Shown here piece after piece: positions 47,725-55,872 of a DNA stretch of 64,000 bases. Origin of the DNA: Streptococcus ictaluri 707-05 (GTDB lineage: Bacteria; Bacillota; Bacilli; Lactobacillales; Streptococcaceae); the NCBI RefSeq assembly GCF_000188015.2, contig NZ_AEUX02000005.1, forward strand, positions 124,001 to 188,000, given 5' to 3'. Made by a program: the position numbers and the translations under genes. Position 1 is the first letter of the stretch. Each line of letters opens with the position of its first letter. The notes beneath the pieces are model-generated. The model worked only from the letters and a program-made list of their open reading frames with translations. It did not search any database and was not told the DNA's origin.

Positions 47725-47756
47725 ATAAGATTGAGTCTAAAAAGACTCAATCTTAT
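47725..47756 (-). terminator. Perfect 14-pair hairpin at the end of shp
   Basis: ATAAGATTGAGTCT, loop AAAA, AGACTCAATCTTAT. It overlaps the shp stop codon and has no clear T run afterwards on the minus strand, so it may be a leaky terminator that limits read-through into downstream genes. Confidence 0.7.
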
Positions 47757-47821
47757 CCGCCAACAATAATAAGGATGTCCATAATTAGCGCGAAAATAAG
47801 AGATTTACTTATTTTTCCCAT
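47753..47821 (-). CDS. shp2: SHP2-type short hydrophobic peptide pheromone precursor
   Basis: A 22-codon gene: MGKISKSL at the start, a hydrophobic middle and DILIIVGG at the end. The last eight residues are the active SHP2 pheromone known from S. pyogenes; SHP3 has DIIIIVGG. The ribosome site AAGGGGAAA precedes the ATG. Precursors are exported, trimmed (Eep is involved), re-imported by Opp and bound by Rgg2/Rgg3. It is divergent from the rgg2-like gene, and the promoter between them has the conserved Rgg box. The N-terminal half differs from the S. pyogenes peptide as I recall it. Confidence 0.93.
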   Translation of the reverse strand: MGKISKSLIFALIMDILIIVGG

Positions 47822-47858
47822 GGTGTTTCCCCTTTCTGATTTAATAGTTTATACTAAT

Positions 47859-47908
47859 ATTATATAATAGTCCTATTAATTTTTATTTTTTGTTGTGAAA
47901 GTGGGAAA
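47859..47908 (-). promoter_or_regulatory. Rgg-controlled shp promoter
   Basis: On the minus strand TTTCCCACTTTCA (47896-47908) is the conserved Rgg2/Rgg3 box of shp promoters, followed by an A-rich stretch and a -10 TATAAT at 47859-47864. The box ends one base before the rgg start codon, so occupancy may also affect rgg expression. Confidence 0.85.
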
Positions 47909-47909
47909 A

Positions 47910-48755
47910 ATGGAAACTGAACTTGGAAAAACATTACGAGAATTGCGAAAGGGAAGGCAGATTAGCATTAGTGCTTTGGCTGATGAGCACTTATCCAAAT
48001 CTCAAATTTCTAGATTTGAGCGAGGGGAATCTGAGATTTCCTGTAATCGACTCTTAAATTTGTTAGACAAGCTTAATATTACCATAGATGAATTTCTATC
48101 CATACGTTCGGCCAAGCATACGCATTTCTTTACGCTATTAAATCAGCTCCGAAAATATTATGCTGAGCAGAATCTAGAAGAATTATTTAACTTGTTGGAA
48201 GACTATGGTCAAAAGCCCTATGAGGCGACCATGATTAAAGCGGTTATTTTTTCGATTGATCAGTATACCAAACCAAGTGAATCGGAAATTAATCAATTAA
48301 CCGATTATTTATTTAGAGTAGAACATTGGGGATGTTATGAGATTATATTATTAGGGAATTGTTCTCGTTTAATCAATTATAATACTCTTTTTTTGTTGAC
48401 AAAAGAAATGGTAAATTCTTTTGCTTACTCGGAACAAAACAAAACCAATAAAATATTGGTAACGCAACTGTATATTAATTGTTTAATCATTAGTATTGAC
48501 CATGATTTTTTTGAAAACAGTCGCTATTTAATCACTAAGATACAAGCGCTTTTGAATGATGAAATTCATTTTTATGAAAAAACCATCTTTTTATATGTTC
48601 ACGGTTACTATAAGTTGAAACAAGGTGATTTGGTTGGAAGAAAAGAAATGCAAGATGCGCTAACCATCTTTAAATTGCTAAAAGAAGATGCTTTTTACTA
48701 TGCTTATCAAGAACATTATCAAGCACAAGTTCCTGATGAGACAAAAGAAGAGTAG
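47910..48755 (+). CDS. rgg2: Rgg2-type quorum-sensing transcriptional regulator
   Basis: A 281-residue cytoplasmic pheromone receptor. N-terminal XRE helix-turn-helix (about 1-65: ISALADEHLSKSQISRFERG) and a C-terminal TPR-like repeat domain that binds SHP. Cys45, which forms an intersubunit disulfide in the studied Rgg2 protein, is present in SEISC. The ATG at 47910 gives the usual METELGKTLR start; the GTG at 47895 lies in the Rgg box region. It is next to mutM, as in S. pyogenes. It should activate shp when SHP is bound. Confidence 0.93.
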   Translation: METELGKTLRELRKGRQISISALADEHLSKSQISRFERGESEISCNRLLNLLDKLNITIDEFLSIRSAKHTHFFTLLNQLRKYYAEQNLEELFNLLEDYGQKPYEATMIKAVIFSIDQYTKPSESEINQLTDYLFRVEHWGCYEIILLGNCSRLINYNTLFLLTKEMVNSFAYSEQNKTNKILVTQLYINCLIISIDHDFFENSRYLITKIQALLNDEIHFYEKTIFLYVHGYYKLKQGDLVGRKEMQDALTIFKLLKEDAFYYAYQEHYQAQVPDETKEE

Positions 48756-48906
48756 GTTTTGGCTTTTAAAGTTGTCTTCTTCTTAGATTATTCGTAAAAT
48801 AGATAAGAAAGATGTGCTGGCTGTCTGATTCAGCTTTGACAAGACAAATAGAGAGAAAAAGTTTCTTTCTTAACAAAACATTAAGAGTGGGGGGAATAAA
48901 ACTCAT

Positions 48907-49728
48907 ATGCCTGAATTACCTGAAGTGGAAACGGTCCGATCCGGTTTAGAACAATTAGTCTTACATAAGGTCATCAGCAGCATGACCATAAAGGTTCCAA
49001 AGATGGTAAAGACAGATTTGGAAGCCTTTTGTCTCACGATACCGGGACAAAAAATTCAAGCTATTGGGAGACGTGGCAAATATTTGCTTTTTGATTTTGG
49101 TCAGTGGGTTATGATTTCTCATTTACGAATGGAAGGCAAGTATCTGCTTTTTGAGGATCAAGTGCCTGACAACAAGCATTTTCATGTTTTTTTGCACCTA
49201 AATGATGGGAGCACATTGGTTTATCAAGATGTGCGTAAGTTTGGTACCTTTGACTTAATCGCAAAAGAAGAGCTGGATTATTTTTTTAAGCACCGCAGTA
49301 TTGGGCCAGAGCCAACTGCTGAAGCCTTTGATCAATCCCTTTTTGAAAAAAGACTCTTAAGCTCTCGAAAACCGATCAAACCCTATTTGCTTGATCAGAG
49401 TTTGGTTGCGGGCTTGGGGAATATCTATGTTGATGAAGTCTTGTGGGCAGCTCAAATTCATCCGGAACGTCGTTCGGATAGTTTAGAAGTTTCCGAAATA
49501 AAAAGGCTTCACCGTGAGATTATCCGAATCTTACAATTAGCAGTACAAAAGGGAGGCTCTACCATCAGGACCTATCGCAATGCCTTAGGAATGGATGGAA
49601 CGATGCAAAATTACCTGATGGTTTATGGCCAAAAAGACAACCCCTGTCCACGTTGTGGACATCCTATTACTAAAATCAAAGTCGGAGGGAGAGGAACCCA
49701 TTTATGTCCAAATTGTCAAAGGAAGTAG
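48907..49728 (+). CDS. mutM: Formamidopyrimidine-DNA glycosylase
   Basis: A 273-residue base-excision repair enzyme removing 8-oxoguanine. [11 protein letters not shown] at the start provides the catalytic Pro1/Glu2, [10 protein letters not shown] carries the conserved lysine and the C-terminal zinc finger is [10 protein letters not shown]...CPNC. It overlaps coaE by 25 bases. Confidence 0.97.
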   Translation: MPELPEVETVRSGLEQLVLHKVISSMTIKVPKMVKTDLEAFCLTIPGQKIQAIGRRGKYLLFDFGQWVMISHLRMEGKYLLFEDQVPDNKHFHVFLHLNDGSTLVYQDVRKFGTFDLIAKEELDYFFKHRSIGPEPTAEAFDQSLFEKRLLSSRKPIKPYLLDQSLVAGLGNIYVDEVLWAAQIHPERRSDSLEVSEIKRLHREIIRILQLAVQKGGSTIRTYRNALGMDGTMQNYLMVYGQKDNPCPRCGHPITKIKVGGRGTHLCPNCQRK

Positions 49729-50318
49729 CCACAGTTATCGGGATTACAGGAGGCATTGCCTCAGGAAAATCAACGGCTGTAGCCATCATTAGAAAGGCAG
49801 GCTATCAGGTCATTGATGCTGATGCGCTAGTTCATAAGCTCCAAAAAAAGGGAGGGAAGCTATATGAGGTTTTGCTGTCTGCCTTTGGAGAGAGTATACT
49901 TGGAGCTAATGGAGAGTTAGATAGACAAAAACTATCTCAGCTTATCTTTTCTAACCCTGACAAAAGAGTAGAGTCTGCAAATATCCAAAATGAGATGATT
50001 AGAGCAGCCTTAGCAGAAAAAAGAGATCAATTAGCTAAAAGCGAATCTCTCTTCTTCATGGATATTCCTTTACTTTTTGAACTAGGTTATCAAGATTGGT
50101 TTGACGCCATTTGGCTTGTGGATATTGATGAAGAAACCCAGCTCAATCGCTTGATGGCACGTAATCAGTTGACTCTGGAGCAAGTTAAAGAGCGAACGGC
50201 TTCTCAGATGTCTTTATCTCAAAAAAGAGCTATGGCAGACCTCATCATTGATAATCGAGGAGACTTGAAAGACCTTGAACAAGAAGTTGCTAGAGCACTA
50301 AAAACATTAGAAAAGTAA
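49704..50318 (+). CDS. coaE: Dephospho-CoA kinase
   Basis: A 204-residue P-loop kinase performing the last step of CoA synthesis. Walker [10 protein letters not shown] is near residue 16, followed by DADALVHKL and the LID-region RLMARNQLT. The ATG used lies inside mutM; homologues begin about 10 residues later, but no start codon is available there. Confidence 0.95.
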   Translation: MSKLSKEVATVIGITGGIASGKSTAVAIIRKAGYQVIDADALVHKLQKKGGKLYEVLLSAFGESILGANGELDRQKLSQLIFSNPDKRVESANIQNEMIRAALAEKRDQLAKSESLFFMDIPLLFELGYQDWFDAIWLVDIDEETQLNRLMARNQLTLEQVKERTASQMSLSQKRAMADLIIDNRGDLKDLEQEVARALKTLEK

Positions 50319-50336
50319 ACAAAATTAAAGCATCAC

Positions 50337-50369
50337 AACAGTTAGAGTTTGACTCTAGCTGTTTTTTTA
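50337..50369 (+). terminator. Rho-independent terminator after coaE
   Basis: AACAGTTAGAG, loop TTTGA, CTCTAGCTGTT followed by a run of T. Confidence 0.88.
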
Positions 50370-50412
50370 ATTAGTTGAGGGAAAATTTTTATCATTTTTA
50401 ATTCAGATTATC

Positions 50413-50441
50413 TTGAGATTAAAAGAAGAATAAGCTACAAT
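50413..50441 (+). promoter_or_regulatory. Promoter of the broken ABC transporter operon
   Basis: TTGAGA (50413-50418), 17 bases, TACAAT (50436-50441). Confidence 0.65.
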
Positions 50442-50470
50442 GATGTCAAGATAAGACAAAAGGAGCAGAG

Positions 50471-50813
50471 ATGGAACTAGTCATTGAAGGAATTGCAAAA
50501 ACATTTCAGGAAAAAGAAGTCCTAAAAGGAGCCAGTGCTCACTTTAAAAAGGGAGAAATTACGGGTCTCTTGGGGCGAAAAGGTTATCTTATTGGATGAG
50601 CCACTTACTGCGGTAGATTTGGTATAAAGCATAGCCATTAAGCGTTTCTTATTAAGCTTGAGAGATGATCATATTCTGATTTTATCCACTCATATAATGT
50701 CTTTGGCAGAAGACCTTTGTGACCGCGTCCTTATCCTGGATAAGGGAGAGCTACAAGAAATGGACAGTTCAGCCAAGGGGCAAGATTTTGAAGCTAACCT
50801 TCTAGAAATATAG
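50471..50813 (+). pseudogene. ABC transporter ATPase remnant with internal deletion and stop
   Basis: MELVIEGIAKTFQEKEVLKG leads to GEITGLLGR, where Walker A should begin. The sequence then jumps, in another frame, to KVILLDEPLTAVDLV (Walker B), a TAA, and the H-loop region ILSTHIMSLAEDL to the TAG at 50811-50813. About 300 bases, including Walker A and the signature, are missing, and a second stop follows VDLV. It cannot make an ATPase. Confidence 0.85.
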
Positions 50814-51465
50814 CAAGGAGAAGGCCATGAGCATTGCTAAGTTAATAACACTCTTGTGGAAAATTGAAGGTGTAACCTTTTACAATCAACGGATTTATCG
50901 TTTGCAAAAGCTGCCTTTAATTGGTAAAAGGATTCCTAACCGTTTTTATCACGCTGCTACTGTCAAAGGGCTGTTATTACTGATTCATATCTTTTCAAGC
51001 CCCTTGAAAATACTGACCTTGAGGCTTTGCTATGTTGTCCTGTGTTTAGGCTTGGGACAATTGACCACAGTCATACTTGCAGAATATCGTTGGTATCAGA
51101 AACCAGACAGCTTGTCTCAAACGCTAACTTACTTTATTATTTTTTCCCTACTGTTATCACCAGCTCTTTCAATTAAGCTCTTTTCGGTGGATGATGTGAA
51201 GCAAATAAAAGCTATTCGCCAGTTTCATATTCTACCGAGAGACTATTTTCAAGCTAATCAATTGCTAAGTTTTGGGCAAGCGTTTCTCTTTCATAGTTTT
51301 ACCTTAGGTCTTTTTTTAGCCTATTTCGGTTTTGCTTTTTGGCATGGCATAAGCTTTACACTATTAGTTTTGGGCTTGAACTTAGGCCTTAAATGTCTTT
51401 TCTTACCGCTTTATCAAGTCAAAAAAAGTAAGAAAGAAGACCTCCTAAACAAAGCTATACTTGTT

Positions 51466-52426
51466 ACCCATGGTGCTAGTTAATTTCAAAATATCTCAAA
51501 TTGTAAGCTAGTATGATTTGTTCAATCCTCAATTGCAGCCCTGTCATGCCCCTAGCCAGTGTTCGTTCCATATCAAAAAGGGAACAAAGTTCTGAAAATC
51601 TAGTCTCAATGGTTCGTCTCATAGCCATTAGTTTCCAATGATTATGCTGTTTAGCCCCTTCCATATTTTGACGCAAGGGAGTCCAGAGGTGATAGCCATT
51701 TTGCTTCAACTCATCTTTCAGCTCACGGTTAAGGTAACCTAAATCTGCTAAAATGACGGATTGTTCACACCTTTCTAGCAACTCGTAAACTGCCTTAATA
51801 TCATGAACAGAGGCTGGGCTGACAACATAATTCAGAATGTAGCCTGATAAGGTCACTAGCATGTGAACCTTAAAACCGTAAAACCACATATGTTTAGAGG
51901 CGGTGTAACCAATATTAGCTATCCCATTGAAAAGTCTGACCCTGTGGTTACGAATAGATTGACAAAGTGGCAAAGGAAAGCTGTCTATAATAACAATGGT
52001 ATTGGGAGAAATTTGAGTGTTCATTGCCTGACGAATCACTTGAACCAGCCAAATCAACTGTCTTGCACGCCTATTAAAGCGACTTCTTTCTAGTAATGTA
52101 CCGCAGGGAAATAGCTGACAAATCCTATAAAAGTGACGTTGTGATTTAATACCTAGTTCAGCTTGTAATAGCAGTAAAACTAGAAGAGATTGGTCTGAAA
52201 CTTTGGACAGACAGACGTTACGACGGTGTTTGAAGTCTTCCGGACAATAATCTTGATAAAACTGAGAACAAATTTTTGATAATTGACGCATATTCATTGT
52301 AAGTGATGGGATTTAGCTGTATACTGTAAGTGGCTCATTTGGACTAACCTCCTGTTTGTGTAGGCACTTACAGTATAGTCCTTTTGGGCTTTTTATTGTA
52401 TTTTGAGATTAACTAGCACCACGGGT
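51466..52426 (-). mobile_element. IS982-family element, copy 2, 961 bases
   Basis: Same inverted ends as copy 1; target duplication ACTTGTT (51459-51465 and 52427-52433). It is one base shorter than copy 1 (GACGCATATTCATTG instead of GACGCATATTCCATTG). Confidence 0.95.
51476..52297 (-). CDS. IS982-family transposase, copy 2, N-terminally shortened
   Basis: 273 residues beginning MNMRQLSK. The one-base deletion puts the normal first residues out of frame, so translation would have to start at an internal ATG. One further substitution relative to copy 1 (TLARGM instead of TLDRGM). It may be inactive. Confidence 0.85.
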   Translation of the reverse strand: MNMRQLSKICSQFYQDYCPEDFKHRRNVCLSKVSDQSLLVLLLLQAELGIKSQRHFYRICQLFPCGTLLERSRFNRRARQLIWLVQVIRQAMNTQISPNTIVIIDSFPLPLCQSIRNHRVRLFNGIANIGYTASKHMWFYGFKVHMLVTLSGYILNYVVSPASVHDIKAVYELLERCEQSVILADLGYLNRELKDELKQNGYHLWTPLRQNMEGAKQHNHWKLMAMRRTIETRFSELCSLFDMERTLARGMTGLQLRIEQIILAYNLRYFEIN

Positions 52427-53538
52427 ACTTGTTATCTTTTCAGCCGTCTTTTTGTTAAGTTTCTATCTGGTCTATTTAGGTAGTCGCTTTAATCCTTATC
52501 CTTTCTTTTCATTCTATGCTGGGCTTATTGGTTTTGTCTTATGGGGAGTAGCTTTTCAAACAATAAAAACCTATCCCAACTTGAATCAATTAGCTCGTAA
52601 CGTTTTAAGACACGAGACCATGAAAGAAAGAACAGCTAATGTTGAAGACATCAATATCACAGCAGTCAGGGTCGATGATAAGGAAATAGCGTTAGCAAAA
52701 GAGCTTCCCTTAACCTACCAATCGTTAAAAGGAATTGCATACTTGAACGCTATTTTCTTTTATCGAATGGGAAAACAGCTAAGAAAACATATTCGAAGAC
52801 GTCTAGCAATCATTGCACTCATAACAGTTATCCTATGGTTTATCTGGCATTGGGATGGACAGGTTGATAAAGTCAATCACTCCTATTATGTGCCTGTTCT
52901 TTATGCCTGCCTAATTTCAGGCTATCTCTTTTATGTGGGTGAGCCCTTTATTAAATTTACTTTTTACCATTTAGACCGACCGTTACTGAAATACAAAGAG
53001 TACCGAGAGAGGCAACTTATCCTTGAAAGTTTGAAAAAACGCTTTTGGTCTTTGATTAAGTATAATCTGCCTATTTTTTTAGTGCTGACCTTTTTTAGTT
53101 GTTCTCTTTATTACAATCTTTTTGAGTGGGTTTGGTATGAAGTCCTCATTTTAGTATTAGTGCAATTGGTTTCTTTAGCTTTTTTCACACTCTATTTTTT
53201 GTATTTATATTATCTTTTGTAACCTTTTACAGAAGGGTTAGCTTCTAAGAGTTGGCTCTACAATCTCTTGACAGGGGTTATGACTATTTTTGGTTACCAA
53301 CTTTTTAGATTTACAGAACATATGACGCTCCCTTATTTTGCTTTGCTCATTTCAGGGATGTTGGCCTTTTTGATTTTTGGTTTTGTTTTGGTTTATTGTT
53401 TGGCTTCAAAGACTTTCCGATTAAAATAAAGCTTCTCTTTATGATATAATGACAGTAAGTAATAGCATTGAAGTCTAAGAAATGATAGACTTTTACAATC
53501 TTTTTTGACAATGACGTCTCATAGAAAAGAGGGAAGAC

Positions 53539-55041
53539 ATGGCAACCATAACAATCGCTAAAGGTAATGAGCCTATTGAGATGCAACTCGCAATGCTTAA
53601 CCGTCATGGGCTAATTGCAGGAGCTACCGGAACAGGAAAAACGGTGACCTTGAAAGTTTTGACCGAACAGCTCAGTCTAGCTGGAGTGCCTGTCTTTTTA
53701 GCCGACATTAAAGGAGATCTTTCTAATTTAGCTAAAGAAGGACAAGTGACTGAAAAATTATCAGCTCGCTTGCAAAAAATGGCTATCACAGATTATAAAC
53801 CACAAGCTTTTCCCGTCAGATTATGGGATATTTTTGCCAAAGAAGGTCAACCATTAAGAACGACTATCTCTGAGTTAGGACCGATGATTTTATCGCGCTT
53901 GTTGGGCTTAAATGATACGCAAACAGGTGTTTTGACCATTGTCTTTAAGATTGCGGATGAAAAAGGATGGCTGTTGATAGACTTAAAAGATTTACAAGCC
54001 ATCTTGAAAGAAGTTTCCCAACATGCATCAGACTATTCTGAACAATATGGGAACATTGCGAAACAATCAATAGGTGCTATCCAAAGAAGTCTTCTTACCT
54101 TAGAACAAGAGGGAGCTGAACAATTTTTTGGAGAACCAGCTCTTGATATAGCTGATTTTATTAGTCTTGACCCTGCTAGTGGTCAAGGGGTAGTTAATAT
54201 CTTATCAGCGACTCAGCTTTTCCAATCTCCAACCCTATATACGACCTTTCTTTTATGGCTTTTATCAGAATTATATGAATACTTGCCTGAAGTAGGTGAT
54301 CTGGATAAACCCAAGTTAGTTTTCTTTTTTGATGAAGCTCACTTGCTATTTAAGGATGCTCCAAAAGTGTTTGTGGAAAAAGTGGAGCAAATGGTTCGTT
54401 TGATTCGTTCAAAAGGTGTGGGAATCTTCTTTGTAACACAAAATCCTCTGGACTTACCAGAAAGCATCTTAGCGCAATTAGGGAACCGTATCCAGCATGC
54501 TTTACGGGCTTATACACCTAAAGAACAAAAAGCTGTTCGTGTAGCTGCGGATACTTTCCGTCAAAATCCAGGTTTGGATGTAGCCACACTTATTACAGAA
54601 TTAGAAGTTGGAGAGGCTTTAATTTCAGTCCTTAATGATAAAGGTCAGCCAAGTGTGGTTGAGCGCGCTATGATTATGCCTCCAAAGAGTACTTTTAGCC
54701 TATTATCAGAAGAAGAGGTGCAAGGGCTTGTTCAGCAGTCTCCTTTAGCGGCAAAATATGGTTATAGCATAGACAGCGAATCTGCTTATGAATTATTAGC
54801 CTTAAAAGTTTTGGAAGAAAATAAAGCGAAAGAAGAAGCTCTCTTAGCTGATCAGCAAGAAAAAGCTGCTAAGGAATTGGCCAAACAATCAGCTCAAGCA
54901 CAAAAAGCTTCAAGAAGGCCTGTGGGAAGGCCACGTAAAACAGTCGTCGAAAAGGCTACCGATGCCTTTATCAGCACAACAGTCAGAACCATTGGACGAG
55001 AATTGGTAAGGGGATTACTGGGAAGTCTCAAAAAACGTTAG
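53539..55041 (+). CDS. HerA-like / DUF853 ATPase
   Basis: A 500-residue cytoplasmic P-loop ATPase. Walker A GATGTGKT is at 28-35, Walker [14 protein letters not shown] in the middle, and the QNP..LP and R-finger regions follow. The C-terminus is Lys/Ala/Gln-rich and then basic (RRPVGRPRK). HerA-type proteins pump DNA in end processing; the role of the streptococcal protein has not been established as far as I know. Single-gene unit with GAGGGAAG before the ATG. Confidence 0.85.
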   Translation: MATITIAKGNEPIEMQLAMLNRHGLIAGATGTGKTVTLKVLTEQLSLAGVPVFLADIKGDLSNLAKEGQVTEKLSARLQKMAITDYKPQAFPVRLWDIFAKEGQPLRTTISELGPMILSRLLGLNDTQTGVLTIVFKIADEKGWLLIDLKDLQAILKEVSQHASDYSEQYGNIAKQSIGAIQRSLLTLEQEGAEQFFGEPALDIADFISLDPASGQGVVNILSATQLFQSPTLYTTFLLWLLSELYEYLPEVGDLDKPKLVFFFDEAHLLFKDAPKVFVEKVEQMVRLIRSKGVGIFFVTQNPLDLPESILAQLGNRIQHALRAYTPKEQKAVRVAADTFRQNPGLDVATLITELEVGEALISVLNDKGQPSVVERAMIMPPKSTFSLLSEEEVQGLVQQSPLAAKYGYSIDSESAYELLALKVLEENKAKEEALLADQQEKAAKELAKQSAQAQKASRRPVGRPRKTVVEKATDAFISTTVRTIGRELVRGLLGSLKKR

Positions 55042-55089
55042 TCAAACCCCTTTTGCAATAAGTGTCTACTCACTCTTTCTCTAAAGTAT

Positions 55090-55360
55090 GGTATAATAAT
55101 CTAAGGTATTCTGTGGAAAAGTCAATGACTTTTACCAAATCAGATAGCAAGGTTAAAAGGTCAACTGAAAACAAGATTTGAAAGTAGCTTGGCTCGGTAA
55201 TTTCGTCACTGAGGCAAGCTTTTCACTTCCTCTACCTATTAGACGGTGAGATGAAAGGGATGTTTTTCCTTCCATTTGTCTGGATGAGCAGTTCGTGTCC
55301 TTGGGTCATGTCATTTGGGGCTAGAGCCTTTTTGAAAAATTGTAATATTAAGGAAATGGT
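55090..55360 (+). ncRNA. Candidate structured leader or small RNA upstream of rpmG
   Basis: An extended -10 TGGTATAAT at about 55088-55096 is followed by about 260 bases without a reading frame. The region can form a hairpin with arms AGCTTGGCTC and GAGGCAAGCT (about 55181-55219) and other pairings. It may be the rpmG 5' leader or an independent RNA. I cannot assign it to a known family by eye. Confidence 0.35.
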
Positions 55361-55507
55361 GTGAGAGTAAAAATTAATTTAGAATGCAGTGAGTGTGGCA
55401 GTAAAAATTACTTAACAAGTAAGAATAAAAGCACTCATCCTGAAAAAATCAAAGTTCCCAAATACTGCCCTAAAGAGAGAAAAGTAACCCTACATGTTGA
55501 ATCTTAA
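55361..55507 (+). CDS. rpmG: 50S ribosomal protein L33
   Basis: 48 codons starting GTG at 55361 after TTAAGGAA. The sequence [20 protein letters not shown], then [17 protein letters not shown], is L33. It keeps the first CxxC zinc pair and Cys36 but has lost the final cysteine (YCPKER instead of YCPxC), so zinc binding is probably impaired. It is followed by secG, an arrangement common in streptococci. Too short for usual length cut-offs. Confidence 0.92.
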   Translation: MRVKINLECSECGSKNYLTSKNKSTHPEKIKVPKYCPKERKVTLHVES

Positions 55508-55552
55508 TAAGATTTATGTTAGAATAATCAAGACTATAATGGAGGAAACAAC

Positions 55553-55789
55553 ATGTACAACTTACTACTTATCATGTTGCTAGTGTTATCAGTATTACTT
55601 GTGATTGCGATTTTCTTACAACCACAAAAAAATCCTAGCAGCAATGTTTTTGATAGCAGCGGTTCAGAAGCCTTGTTTGAACGTACTAAAGCTCGTGGTT
55701 TCGAAGCTTTTATGCAACGTTTTACAGCAATTCTAGTATTTTTCTGGCTAGCGATTGCGCTTGTGCTTGCCATTTTATCAAGTAAATAA
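55553..55789 (+). CDS. secG: Preprotein translocase subunit SecG
   Basis: A 78-residue protein with two membrane helices (YNLLLIMLLVLSVLLVIAIF and FMQRFTAILVFFWLAIALVL). SecG stimulates the SecYEA translocon. ATG at 55553 after GGAGGAAA. Located rpmG-secG-rnr-smpB as in other streptococci. Confidence 0.93.
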   Translation: MYNLLLIMLLVLSVLLVIAIFLQPQKNPSSNVFDSSGSEALFERTKARGFEAFMQRFTAILVFFWLAIALVLAILSSK

Positions 55790-55872
55790 GGAGTGAGCTT
55801 GACGGAGTTAGTCTAGCTCATTTTTTTATCAATGAGTCGCTAATAGAGAAACAGAAATAGAAATCAGGTTTT

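Larger units (their letters stand above)
50827..53429 (+). pseudogene. ABC transporter permease, split by IS982 and an in-frame stop
   Basis: The frame starts MSIAKLITLLWKIEGVTFYN at 50827 after AAGGAG. It is cut after KAILV by the IS982 element at 51466-52426 with duplications of ACTTGTT. Removing it restores IFSAVFLLSFYLVYLGSRF. The frame then meets TAA at 53220-53222 and continues (PFTEGLASKSWLYNLLTGV) to 53429. The rebuilt protein is about 545 residues with ten or more membrane segments. Together with the dead ATPase gene the whole transporter is lost. The substrate is unknown. Confidence 0.87.
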
